From: Stutzerimonas stutzeri | GTDB lineage: Bacteria > Pseudomonadota > Gammaproteobacteria > Pseudomonadales > Pseudomonadaceae | Assembly: GCF_000590475.1 (NCBI RefSeq) | Contig: NZ_CP007441.1 | Coordinates: forward strand, 3,106,660 to 3,170,659 | DNA length: 64,000 nt | Reading direction: 5' to 3' | Shown here: positions 7,522 to 16,972 of the stretch, piece by piece | Layout of the letters: every line of letters starts with the position of its first letter | Numbering within the stretch: the first letter of the stretch is position 1 | The notes under the pieces: generated by a model | The model's input: only the letters and a program-made list of their open reading frames with translations | Databases searched by the model: none | Told to the model about the DNA's origin: nothing | Translations under genes and position numbers: made by a program

Positions 7522-10098
7522 TTAGCTCGGCAGGACCTCGGCTGGGGACGCTTCGTTCTGGCTGGGCTGACGGTAGGCATCGCGCCAGTCCTGATAGCGC
7601 TGCTCTTGCCAGACGAGATGGTGCAGCCGCGCCATGCCGTCCGGATCGTTGAGCAGGCGCCAGCGTGTCGCTTCGACTGAACCATTGGGGCCGGCATCGA
7701 GAATTTGCTGCATGCGCTGTTCGCGCAGCAGTTCGGCACCGGGCACCACCTTGGCGTGACGCGCCCGTGCCATTGCGCACACCAGTGCGTTATAGATCGG
7801 ATCCACCGTCGCGGCGACAAATCCGTCGTGCAAGGCATTGTCCTGATTCTGCCGGGTGTAGCGATCGGTCGAAGCCAGCTCCTGCGGAGGATTGAACTCC
7901 TCGGGAATCAGGAACAACTTGCGGCGAAAAGCCGCGAGGCCGAGGCCGGTGCGGCTGGTGATCACCGATACCGGCGCCGAGAGGATCAGCGAGACCACGA
8001 TCGGCGCCAACCACCATAGGAACGCGGGATCGAGCCAGGCGACCAGGCCCGTCCAGAGCACACCCAGGAGCATCTGCGAACCATGCCGACGCAGGGCCTC
8101 GCCCCAGGGCGTGGCGTTGTCAGCGCGCTGCGGCGAGTTCCACTGCACCGACCAGCCGAGAAACGCGGCGGTTACGAATACCGTGTGAAACAGCATGCGC
8201 ACCGGTGCCGCCAGCATCGAGAACAGGGTTTCCAGCAGCATCGACAGCAGCAGGCGAATGCGCCCGCCGTATTCGTGTGCGCCCTGAATCCAGATCAGCA
8301 GCACGCTGAGCAGCTTGGGCAGGAATAGCAGCGTCAAGGTCGCCGAGAACAGCGCAATGGCTTCCTGCGGATGCCACTGCGGCCACAGGGGGTACAGCTG
8401 GTTCGGCTGCAGGAAGTATTCCGGCACCATCAACGTGTGAATCGCCAGCAACCCGGTCGACAGCGCCAGGAAGACGAACCACAGCGGGGCCGACAGATAG
8501 GACATGACACCCGTGAGGAACACGAAGCGATGCACCGTGTGCATGCCCTTGACCAGGAACAGCCGGAAGTTCATCAGGTTGCCATGGCACCAGCGGCGGT
8601 CGCGCTTCAACTCGTCGAGCAGGTTTGGCGGCAGCTCTTCGTAGCTGCCCGGCAGATCGTAGGCGATCCACACACCCCAGCCGGCCCGCCGCATCAATGC
8701 GGCCTCGACGAAGTCATGGGACAGGATGTCGCCGGCGAAGGCGCCCTTGCCCGGCAGCGGCGCCAAGGCGCAATGCTCGATGAAGGGTTTGACCCGGATG
8801 ATCGCGTTGTGACCCCAGTAATGGGACTCGCCCAGCTGCCAGAAATTGAGCCCGGCAGTGAACAGCGGGCCGTATACCCGCGTGGCGAACTGCTGCATCC
8901 GCGCATACAGCGTGTCCATACCCGACGCCTTCGGCGCGGTCTGGATGATGCCAGCGCCGGGATTGGCCTCCATCAGCCGGACCAGACTGGTCAGGCAATC
9001 ACCACTCATCACACTGTCGGCGTCGAGCACCACCATGTAGCGATAGCTGCTGCCCCAGCGGCGGCAGAAGTCGTCAATATTGCCGCTCTTGCGCTTCACT
9101 CGGCGGCGCCGGCGGCGATAGAAGATGTGGCCGAAGCCGTCGACGTCCCGGCAGACCTCCAGCCAGGCCTTCTGTTCGGCGACACAGGTATCGGGATCGT
9201 TACTGTCGCTGAGGACGAAAATATCGAAATGCTCGATCTGCCCAGTCGCCAGCAGCGATTCGTAGGTGGCGCGCAAGCCGGCAAATACCCTTGATACGTC
9301 TTCGTTGGCGATCGGCATCACCAGCGCGGTGCGCGCCTCGCGTGGAATCGGTTCGTTACCGAGGGTACTGGCGGAAATGTTGAAGCGGTCATGCCCCTTG
9401 AGCAACTGGAAGAAGCCCATCAGCGCTGTCCAGAAACCCACCGACACCCAGCAAAACAGCAACGCGAACAGCATCAGGATGCTGGTTTGAACCACGTATG
9501 GCAGGATCTGCCTTGCAGACTCCTGCCATGGCTGCTGGAACACCTCCTGCAGATTCACCAAAGCCCAGCCCTGATAGGGCAGTACCCCCTTCATGTGCCA
9601 GGTGGCGATGACGGTCTGTACCAGCATCAGCACGAGCAAGGTCATGCGACGGTAGGCTGCTACCTTGCGCCAGCCCGAGCGATCGGCGGACTGAGCGGGG
9701 GGCAATTCCACCGTGCGATTCTTCTTGCGCAGCAAGCGCCACCAGCTCAGACGCAACACGTTGGTGTGCCAGGGTTCAGGCACCATCCGCGTACGCAAGA
9801 TAGGCGGCGTCGACTGGATGCAGACGCGTCCTTGATGATCGCGCCCGAGCGCCCTGGCACGCTCCAGGGTTTCCCCCCAGCCGAGCCTCAACCGTGCAGC
9901 GACCGAGCCCAACAGATCGTCAGCACGCGCCTCACTGTCGCTGGCGGCCGGCAGGGTCCGAGCCAGAACCCGGTGCACATCCGCCAGGTCCCCACCCGCC
10001 TGTTCCACCTCGCGGCTCAGCGTCTGCCGTCGTTCGGCATCGAGCGGCAGCTGGCCGATATAGCGACCCGTAATCGAAGGATCCGCTGGATTATTCAT
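7522..10098 (-). CDS. opgH: glucans biosynthesis glucosyltransferase OpgH
   Basis: This 858-aa inner-membrane family 2 glycosyltransferase polymerises the linear glucose backbone of osmoregulated periplasmic glucans from UDP-glucose. Visible features are membrane helices before the catalytic domain (from about residue 150), VVLDADSVMSGD (acidic metal/UDP site), HDFVEAALMRRAGW and the product-site RDRRWCHGN. Several C-terminal transmembrane helices follow. The length matches Pseudomonas OpgH. It overlaps opgG by 8 bp, the normal coupled opgGH order. Confidence 0.97.
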   Translation of the reverse strand: MNNPADPSITGRYIGQLPLDAERRQTLSREVEQAGGDLADVHRVLARTLPAASDSEARADDLLGSVAARLRLGWGETLERARALGRDHQGRVCIQSTPPILRTRMVPEPWHTNVLRLSWWRLLRKKNRTVELPPAQSADRSGWRKVAAYRRMTLLVLMLVQTVIATWHMKGVLPYQGWALVNLQEVFQQPWQESARQILPYVVQTSILMLFALLFCWVSVGFWTALMGFFQLLKGHDRFNISASTLGNEPIPREARTALVMPIANEDVSRVFAGLRATYESLLATGQIEHFDIFVLSDSNDPDTCVAEQKAWLEVCRDVDGFGHIFYRRRRRRVKRKSGNIDDFCRRWGSSYRYMVVLDADSVMSGDCLTSLVRLMEANPGAGIIQTAPKASGMDTLYARMQQFATRVYGPLFTAGLNFWQLGESHYWGHNAIIRVKPFIEHCALAPLPGKGAFAGDILSHDFVEAALMRRAGWGVWIAYDLPGSYEELPPNLLDELKRDRRWCHGNLMNFRLFLVKGMHTVHRFVFLTGVMSYLSAPLWFVFLALSTGLLAIHTLMVPEYFLQPNQLYPLWPQWHPQEAIALFSATLTLLFLPKLLSVLLIWIQGAHEYGGRIRLLLSMLLETLFSMLAAPVRMLFHTVFVTAAFLGWSVQWNSPQRADNATPWGEALRRHGSQMLLGVLWTGLVAWLDPAFLWWLAPIVVSLILSAPVSVITSRTGLGLAAFRRKLFLIPEEFNPPQELASTDRYTRQNQDNALHDGFVAATVDPIYNALVCAMARARHAKVVPGAELLREQRMQQILDAGPNGSVEATRWRLLNDPDGMARLHHLVWQEQRYQDWRDAYRQPSQNEASPAEVLPS

Positions 10099-11662
10099 AG
10101 GTCGGAATCTGGTAGCTCCAGGTCTCGGACAGCGTCTTTTCGCCCTCCACCAGCGCGGCTCGAAGCTCGACCGGTCGTTTAGGGTCGCGCACCTTCAACC
10201 GCAAGGTCAGACGCCAGCCCTTGGACACAGGGTTATAGCGCAGGTTGTTCTCCACCAACTCGGCGTTATCGCCGATGCTTACCCGGGTACTGATCGGCGC
10301 ATCCGCTGGCAGCTCAGCCAGATTGGGTCCGACGAAGTCGACGATCAGCGCCGTACTGCCATCAGGTTGGCGAATCAGATTGGACTGCTTGACATCGCCA
10401 GTGGACAAACGCGTCTGGTGAACCCAAGCCAACGCGGGGTCATGCAGTGCGGGTTCGTCCGTGGTGAAATGCAAGCGATAGTCGAGATGCAGTGGCTCGC
10501 CGGGCTCCGGTCGTTTTTCGGGCACCCAGAAAGCGACGATGTTGTCGTTGGTCTCATCCGGTGTAGGAATCTCGATCAGCTCCACACGCCCCTTGCCCCA
10601 ATCGCCTTTCGGCTCGACCCAGCCACTCGGGCGCAGATCGTAACGATCGTCGAGATCCTCGTAGCGGCCAAAGTCCCGGGTACGCTGAAGCAGCCCGAAA
10701 CCACGCGGGTTTTCCACGCTGAAGCTGCTGATCGACAGTCGCTTGGGGTTGTTCAACGGTCGCCAGATCCACTCATCAGCGCCGGTATGGATCGCCAGCC
10801 CTTCGGAGTCGTGCAACTGCGGACGATAGTTGAGCAAATTGCTGGGTTGGTTGGCCCCGAACAGATACATGCTGGTAAGCGCGGCGATGCCGAGCTTTTC
10901 CACCGGCTCGCGCAGGTAGACACGCGCCTGCACATCGACGGTGCTGTCCTTGCCCGGCGTCACTACCATCCGATAGGCACCGGTGGCACGAGGGGAATCC
11001 AGCAGCGCGTAGATCACCAGATTGCGCCGATCGGCTTGCGGGCGCTCGACCCAGAATTCGCGGAAGCGCGGAAATTCCTCGCCACTCGGCAGCGCCGTAT
11101 CGATCGCCAGGCCGCGCGCCGACAGGCCATATACCTGGCCCTTGCCGACTACCCGAAAATAGCTGGCGCCGAGCAAGGTCATCAGCTCATCCGCCTTGTC
11201 CGCCTTGTTCAATGGATAAAGCACTTTAAAACCGGCAAAGCCAAGATTCTTCAGCGCCGCTGGGTCGACTTGCACCTTGCCGAAATCGAACATCTCCGGC
11301 TCGTAGCGGATCTTCTCGACGCCCTTGGTGGTGATCTCGTTGATCCTCACCGGCACGTCGAAATGCATGCCCTGATGGTAGAACTGCAGCTCGAACGGCG
11401 TCGGCTGGTCGTGCCAGAGCGCCTTGTCCCCTCGAAAGCGCAGTTGCTGATAGTCGGCAAACGCCATGTTGCGGAACGCAGGCGGCAGGTTGCTCTGCGG
11501 CGCTGCGTAGCTTTCCGTCGCCAGTTTTTCAGCCTTTTTCGCTACATCGTCGAGATTGAACGCCCAGCCCTGAGTGGCAAACAGCCCCATGCACAGACTC
11601 AACGCCATTCCCAGCGCCCGACCCTTGCGAGCGCCAGTTTCGAAATGAACAGTACGTGACAC
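10091..11662 (-). CDS. opgG: glucans biosynthesis protein OpgG
   Basis: This 523-aa periplasmic protein acts in osmoregulated glucan synthesis or branching, downstream of OpgH. It has a signal peptide (MALSLCMGLFATQGWAF) and then the conserved MdoG fold with FRGDKALWHDQPTPFELQFY and WIWRPLNNPKRL-type motifs. The start is a GTG preceded by AGGAGG; an internal Met at residue 19 would give a conventional signal peptide and is an alternative. It is the first gene of the opgGH operon. Confidence 0.96.
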   Translation of the reverse strand: MSRTVHFETGARKGRALGMALSLCMGLFATQGWAFNLDDVAKKAEKLATESYAAPQSNLPPAFRNMAFADYQQLRFRGDKALWHDQPTPFELQFYHQGMHFDVPVRINEITTKGVEKIRYEPEMFDFGKVQVDPAALKNLGFAGFKVLYPLNKADKADELMTLLGASYFRVVGKGQVYGLSARGLAIDTALPSGEEFPRFREFWVERPQADRRNLVIYALLDSPRATGAYRMVVTPGKDSTVDVQARVYLREPVEKLGIAALTSMYLFGANQPSNLLNYRPQLHDSEGLAIHTGADEWIWRPLNNPKRLSISSFSVENPRGFGLLQRTRDFGRYEDLDDRYDLRPSGWVEPKGDWGKGRVELIEIPTPDETNDNIVAFWVPEKRPEPGEPLHLDYRLHFTTDEPALHDPALAWVHQTRLSTGDVKQSNLIRQPDGSTALIVDFVGPNLAELPADAPISTRVSIGDNAELVENNLRYNPVSKGWRLTLRLKVRDPKRPVELRAALVEGEKTLSETWSYQIPTYE

Positions 11663-11897
11663 ATCGCCTCCTGAGCTATCACGATTACCGCCGACCGTTT
11701 TCCGGCCCGGTTTGCACTCGTTGGTCTACCGCAACGGGAAATGATTCCCTGCGCAAACAAGCGAAGCGGCGAATCATCCCATGCCGCACAACCGCCGGAT
11801 AGCTACCTGAAGACGACTTTTTTCAGTCGCCGTTCGGCTCTGCATGGCCAACCCGAACGGGCCGGGGCCGCTGTAGCCCAACGGCGATCGCAGCGCA

Positions 11898-14189
11898 TCA
11901 CTGCAGCGTGAAACGCCCCGGCTTCACCCGTTGCGAATCCAAGCCAATCTGCACCTCAAAATCGCCCGGTTCGGCGGCGCGCTGCAGCTGCGCATTGACG
12001 AATTTCAGGTCGTCCTCGTCGAGGTTGAAATGAATCTCCCGCGTCTCTCCCGCCTTGAGGGCGACCTTGCGAAACGCCTTGAGTTCCTTCACCGGGCGGA
12101 TCACCGAGGCCACTACATCGCGGATATACAACTGCACGACAGTCGCACCGTCACGCTGGCCGGTGTTCTTCAGCGTTACGCTGGCTTCCACCCCACCGTT
12201 ACGCGGCATGGTCGGGCTCGACAAGCGCACGTCGGACAACTCGAAATCGGTGTAGCTCAGACCGTAGCCGAAGGGGTAAAGCGGACCATTGGGCTCCTCG
12301 AAATACTGTGAGGTGTAGTTTCCCGGCTTGCCCTCGACGTAGGGCCGGCCGACCCGCAAATGGTTGTAATAGGTCGGAATCTGACCCACCGAGCGCGGAA
12401 AGGAGATCGGCAGCTTGCCGGAGGGGTTGTAGCTACCGAACAGCACGTCGGCGATGGCGTGGCCGCCTTCAGTGCCGGTGAACCAGGTTTCCAGGATCGC
12501 ATCGGCGTTCGCCTTCGCCCAGTTGAGGTCCAGCGGGCGGCCATTCATAAGCACCAGCACCAGAGGCTTACCGGTTTGCTTGAGTGCCCTCAGGAGTGCT
12601 TGTTGGCTCGGCGGAATCTGCAAGCTGGTGCGGCTCGACGCCTCATGGGACATGCCACGCGATTCGCCCACCGCGGCGACGACCACGTCGGCTTGTTTCG
12701 CGACGGCTACCGCTTCGGCAATCATCGCTTCGGGCGAGCGCGGGTCTTGCACCACCTCGGGGTTGTCCCAGTTGAGGAAGTTCAGGTACTCGATCATGTG
12801 CGGGTCGTCTGTGATATTGGCCCCCCGTGCATACAGCAGATTCGCCTTATCACCCAGCGCGTCGAGCATGCCCTGGCGCAGCGTCACCGATTGCTTGGCG
12901 ACGCCCGCCGCGGACCAGCTGCCCATCATGTCGATAGGCGAATCGGCCAGCGGACCAACCAGCGCGATGGCTCCTTGCGGGGTCAGCGGCAGGGTCTGGC
13001 CATGGTTTTCCAGCAATACGATCGACTGCCGCGCCACCTCTCTCGCCGCCTCACGGTGCAGCCGACTTTCAGCGTTGACGTCTTCCGGATCGTCCTTCGC
13101 CGCGCCGATGCGCCGGAACGGATCATGAAACAGACCCATGTCGTATTTGGCGCCGAGCACCTCACGTACCGCCGTGTCGATTTCACCGATCTTTACCTCA
13201 CCCGACTTCACCAGGCCTGGCAGCTCCTGGCGATACAGCGAGTCGGCCATGCTCATGTCGATGCCGGCCTTGATCGCCAACCGCGCCGCCTCGCGACCAT
13301 CATCGGCCACGCCGTGGCGGATCAGCTCGCTGATGGCACCGTGGTCGCTAAGGGCGACGCCCTTGAAACCCCAGTCCCGGCGCAGCAGATCCTGCAACAA
13401 CCAGGTGTTGGCGCTGGCCGGCACGCCGTTGATGGAGTTCAGCGCAACCATCACCCCACCCGCCCCGGCGTCGATGGCGGCGTGATACGGCGGCAGGAAG
13501 TCCTGATGCATGCGCATTGGACTCATGTCCACCACGTTGTAGTCGCGTCCGCCTTCGACCGCACCATAAAGGGCGAAGTGCTTGACGCTGGCGGTCACGC
13601 TGTCAGGCGCCCCGGGCGATTCGCCCTGATAGGCATGAACCATGGTGCGGGCGATCTCCGATACCAGATAGGGATCTTCGCCAAAGCCCTCGGAGGTCCG
13701 CCCCCAACGGGGATCACGGGAAATGTCGACCATCGGAGCGAACGTCATGTCCAGCCCATCGGCGCTGGCTTCGATGGCCGACACTCGGCCGCTGGTGGCG
13801 ATGGTGTCCAGATCCCAGCTCGACGCCAGGCCCAGCCCGATGGGAAAGATGGTCCGATGGCCGTGCACCACGTCGTAGGCGAAGAAGATCGGGATCTTCA
13901 TCCGGCTGCGCAGCGCGGCTTCCTGCATCGGTCGGTTGTCGGCACGCGTGACGGTGTTGAAGGTGCCGCCGATTTGGCCTCCCGCCAGCTCGTCGAGGAT
14001 GCGCTCGCGCGGCATGTCCCCGCCGATGCTGATCAGTCGCAGCTGGCCAATCTTCTCCTCCAGGGTCATCTGCTCGATCAGGCCGGCAATGAAAGCCGGC
14101 TTGTCGTCCAGCAAAGGAGGCTGGGGCTCGGCGGCAACCGAATGCAGCGAAAGACCGGCCATGAGACCGAGCAGATAAAGCCTTTTCAT
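11898..14189 (-). CDS. bglX: periplasmic beta-glucosidase BglX (GH3)
   Basis: This is a 763-aa glycoside hydrolase family 3 enzyme with a signal peptide (about 1-20). The N-terminal GH3 barrel includes DISRDPRWGRTSEGFGEDPYL and the nucleophile motif VALSDHGAISEL. The C-terminal GH3 sandwich and an FnIII-like domain (about 650-763) follow. Length and motifs match E. coli BglX. It cleaves beta-linked oligosaccharides in the periplasm. It has AAGGAAT upstream and lies on the opgGH strand behind a 235-bp gap, so it may have its own transcription unit. Confidence 0.95.
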   Translation of the reverse strand: MKRLYLLGLMAGLSLHSVAAEPQPPLLDDKPAFIAGLIEQMTLEEKIGQLRLISIGGDMPRERILDELAGGQIGGTFNTVTRADNRPMQEAALRSRMKIPIFFAYDVVHGHRTIFPIGLGLASSWDLDTIATSGRVSAIEASADGLDMTFAPMVDISRDPRWGRTSEGFGEDPYLVSEIARTMVHAYQGESPGAPDSVTASVKHFALYGAVEGGRDYNVVDMSPMRMHQDFLPPYHAAIDAGAGGVMVALNSINGVPASANTWLLQDLLRRDWGFKGVALSDHGAISELIRHGVADDGREAARLAIKAGIDMSMADSLYRQELPGLVKSGEVKIGEIDTAVREVLGAKYDMGLFHDPFRRIGAAKDDPEDVNAESRLHREAAREVARQSIVLLENHGQTLPLTPQGAIALVGPLADSPIDMMGSWSAAGVAKQSVTLRQGMLDALGDKANLLYARGANITDDPHMIEYLNFLNWDNPEVVQDPRSPEAMIAEAVAVAKQADVVVAAVGESRGMSHEASSRTSLQIPPSQQALLRALKQTGKPLVLVLMNGRPLDLNWAKANADAILETWFTGTEGGHAIADVLFGSYNPSGKLPISFPRSVGQIPTYYNHLRVGRPYVEGKPGNYTSQYFEEPNGPLYPFGYGLSYTDFELSDVRLSSPTMPRNGGVEASVTLKNTGQRDGATVVQLYIRDVVASVIRPVKELKAFRKVALKAGETREIHFNLDEDDLKFVNAQLQRAAEPGDFEVQIGLDSQRVKPGRFTLQ

Positions 14190-14485
14190 TATTTGGATAT
14201 TCCTTGGCCTGGGAGACTTCTAGGCGAACCAGTTGGGAGCCGGCTAGCCGGTAAAACACCGTTGAGTATGGATATTCCGCCGCGTTACAACCAGCCGAAC
14301 AGAACGGAGAAACTGCATGGCGGCCTGGAACGACAGACACCTGCGCATGGAGGGTCCCCATTGAAGCGGATAGCAGAGGCCGCATCGGTCTGTGGGAAGC
14401 GCGCGCGCGAGCGAATTCAAGTCGCGCCTGGCCGAAAATTGTGTTTGCTACGAGCCGTCAGCAGCTGATCAGCTCGCACCTGAGT

Positions 14486-15025
14486 TTATCTAGCCGCCGC
14501 GAAATGTTTCACGGCACTCAGCCAGTCATCATCCAGCCGGTTCTGCTCGATATCCATCCCGCGCGCTTCCATCAATTCGCGGTGCCGGTCGATTTCATGG
14601 ACCACCTCGCTGAGCGAGGCGCTGTTGCCGTCCAGCAGGTGCATTTGCGTCAGTCCCAGATGATAGAACCGCAGCAGCTTCATCGCCGCTGCATCCCCAG
14701 CTGTCACACCGGCGGTGACGTGGTGCATGACGTTGGTGATGCTCATCAGGCTACGCTTGAGGCGCCAGCCATAGGCCGCACACGCCATCCAGGCCTGTTT
14801 CCAGTACACAAAGCGCACCACTGCGATGGTCACGAACAACCCGACGACTACGCCCGCGATATTCCACCGCAGATTATCCCCGCCCGCCTCGCCGAATAGC
14901 GCAACAGCCAGTGTCGCCAGCGTCATCGCCAGGGCCGCGAAGGTCGCCACCACAACCAGTGTGCTGCGGCGCGTCTGCTGGCGATAGGTTTGCGGGTCGA
15001 GCGGTTTGATTTCGAATACCACCAT
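14486..15025 (-). CDS. DUF3087-type membrane protein
   Basis: This 179-aa protein has two transmembrane segments (about 22-43 and 55-75) and a C-terminal soluble helical region (about 80-179). It resembles DUF3087 proteins of unknown function. The start at 15025 is chosen because the longer frame adds 64 low-quality residues with no membrane or domain features. It is monocistronic on its strand, divergent from the gene at 15271. Confidence 0.75.
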   Translation of the reverse strand: MVVFEIKPLDPQTYRQQTRRSTLVVVATFAALAMTLATLAVALFGEAGGDNLRWNIAGVVVGLFVTIAVVRFVYWKQAWMACAAYGWRLKRSLMSITNVMHHVTAGVTAGDAAAMKLLRFYHLGLTQMHLLDGNSASLSEVVHEIDRHRELMEARGMDIEQNRLDDDWLSAVKHFAAAR

Positions 15026-15270
15026 GTTCGCTATCCTTGATTTGGACAAGATTGCTTGCGTTTGCATTATCACGCAGCCTGGCACCCCGTAGCTGACGCC
15101 GGGCAGCATTTGTACGGTCGCATCGCTAACGCAAGATCGCGATTCGAAGGTCGAACGCGAGCCTGAGCAGCCCCTGGCAGCAGCACCGCCGCTGTGACGC
15201 TGGCTTTCATGCGTCAAACGCAGCCTCTATGATCAGCACACCGGCCCGCCCAGATAAAAGGATCCTAACC

Positions 15271-15834
15271 ATGAGCCGCTATGAGATCGCGTTTTCCGGT
15301 GAGCTCGCACCGGGCGCAAAACTTGAGCAGGTCGAGGCTAACCTGACCCGGTTGTTCCAGGCTGATGCGCAGCGGATCGCCGTGTTGTTTTCCGGTCGCC
15401 GCATCGTAATCAAGCAGGACCTCGACCACGCCAGCGTCGAGAAGTATCGCCAGGCCATGGCCCGCGCCGGTGCTATCGCCGAAGTCCGGCCGATGCCTGT
15501 GGAAGTCGAGGAAATCGAACTCGCCCCGCCGCCAACGGAAGCGCCTCCAACCGCCACTCAATCGCCCGCATCCCCGCATACCGGCGCAACCCCAGGTCGC
15601 CTGAAAGTGGTCCCGCGCGACGAGTACATGGCCGCCTTCGCCGAAGTCGAGGCCCCGGACTTCGGCATTGCACCAGCGGGCGCCGACCTGCAGGATGCCC
15701 GCCCGCCGGTGCAACCTCCCGCCGTCGATCTGTCGCAATTCAGCTTGGCGCCGGTCGGCAGCGACATGGCAGAGCGTCGCCGTGCTACCGACGTACCGGT
15801 GCCGGACACCTCGCACCTTAAACTGCAGGATTGA
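15271..15834 (+). CDS. unknown protein with N-terminal ferredoxin-like module
   Basis: This 187-aa protein starts with a module of about 75 residues (YEIAFSGELAPGA ... QDLDHASVEKYRQAMARAGA). I have seen this pattern at the N-terminus of various Pseudomonas membrane and unknown proteins. The rest is a Pro/Ala-rich, probably disordered tail. There is no membrane segment or catalytic motif. AAAGGATC precedes the ATG. It ends 81 bp before the DNA-repair exonuclease, with no obvious link. Confidence 0.7.
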   Translation: MSRYEIAFSGELAPGAKLEQVEANLTRLFQADAQRIAVLFSGRRIVIKQDLDHASVEKYRQAMARAGAIAEVRPMPVEVEEIELAPPPTEAPPTATQSPASPHTGATPGRLKVVPRDEYMAAFAEVEAPDFGIAPAGADLQDARPPVQPPAVDLSQFSLAPVGSDMAERRRATDVPVPDTSHLKLQD

Positions 15835-15915
15835 CCGGCTTGGGCGGACATCCGCCCGAACTCATCCCACCGCAACAGGCTCCAAGGCTACAAGCCCTCA
15901 AAGTGCCTGTATGCA

Positions 15916-16929
15916 ATGGACCTTGTCGTCGCCCGCCCCGAAGGCCTCTACTGCCCGCCCGGGAATTTCTACATCGATCCCTGGCGCCCGGTCGATCGCG
16001 CCGTCATCACCCACGCCCACGGCGATCATGCGCGCTGGGGCATGGGCCACTATCTGGCATCCCGCGACAGCGAAGGCATCCTGCGTTCGCGCATTGCCGC
16101 CGACATGCCGCTGCAAACGCTGGCCTACGGCGAGTCGATCGAGCATCACGGCGTAAAGCTGAGCTTTCACCCGGCCGGGCATGTGCTGGGGTCGGCACAG
16201 GTGCGGCTGGAATATAAGGGCGAAGTCTGGGTCGCATCGGGCGATTACAAAGTAGAACCGGACGCCACCTGCGCGCCCTTCGAGCCGGTGCGCTGCCACA
16301 CCTTCATCACCGAATCGACCTTCGGCCTGCCGATCTACAAATGGCCGTCACAGGCGCAGGTATTCCGCGAGATCAACGACTGGTGGCGCGCCAACGCCGC
16401 CGCGGGCCGGCCGAGCGTGCTGTTCTGCTACGCTTTCGGCAAGGCCCAGCGCATCCTGCATGGCCTGGATGAAAGTATCGGCACCATCGTGGTCCATGGT
16501 GCGGTCGAGCCATTGAACAAGGTCTACCGTGAAGGCGGCGTTTACCTGCCACCCACCGTCTACGCGGGCGATTTGAAAAAAGGCGATCCGCGACTCAAAC
16601 AGGCGATCGTCCTCGCCCCGCCTTCGGCCGGCGGCAGCACCTGGATGCGCCGGTTCGGCGATTACGCCGATGCCTTCGCCAGTGGCTGGATGATGCTGCG
16701 CGGCACCCGCCGCCGGCGCGGAGTGGATCGCGGCTTCGTGCTGTCCGACCACGCCGACTGGCCGGGCCTGCTCTGGGCCATCGAGCAAACCGGTGCCGAA
16801 CGGGTGATGGTGACCCACGGTTCGGTCCCGGTACTGGTGCGCTATCTGCGCGAGATGCGCGGTCTCGATGCCCAGGCCTTCGAAACCGAATACGGTGAAG
16901 AAGACGACACGACTCAGGAGGCCGAATGA
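15916..16929 (+). CDS. ligase-associated DNA exonuclease (metallo-beta-lactamase fold)
   Basis: This 337-aa protein of the SNM1/CPSF-like metallo-beta-lactamase superfamily has the metal motif THAHGDH near residue 36. Further metal and CASP-type positions include HPAGHVLGSAQ, SGDYKVEPD, TESTFGLP and LSDHADWPG. This family is encoded with the ATP-dependent ligase and Lhr-like helicase found downstream here, and is annotated as a ligase-associated DNA damage response exonuclease. It should process DNA ends. It is the first gene of the repair set, 43 bp before the ligase. Confidence 0.92.
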   Translation: MDLVVARPEGLYCPPGNFYIDPWRPVDRAVITHAHGDHARWGMGHYLASRDSEGILRSRIAADMPLQTLAYGESIEHHGVKLSFHPAGHVLGSAQVRLEYKGEVWVASGDYKVEPDATCAPFEPVRCHTFITESTFGLPIYKWPSQAQVFREINDWWRANAAAGRPSVLFCYAFGKAQRILHGLDESIGTIVVHGAVEPLNKVYREGGVYLPPTVYAGDLKKGDPRLKQAIVLAPPSAGGSTWMRRFGDYADAFASGWMMLRGTRRRRGVDRGFVLSDHADWPGLLWAIEQTGAERVMVTHGSVPVLVRYLREMRGLDAQAFETEYGEEDDTTQEAE

Positions 16930-16972
16930 TGCGCCAAGCGTCGAGCCAACGGCCCCACGAAGGCAGCTTCCG

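Noticed and set aside
12360..14468. 702-aa open frame on the plus strand opposite bglX
   Set aside because: It is fully antisense to a well-supported GH3 gene; the translation is rich in His, Arg and Gly with no domain, as expected of a shadow in GC-rich DNA.
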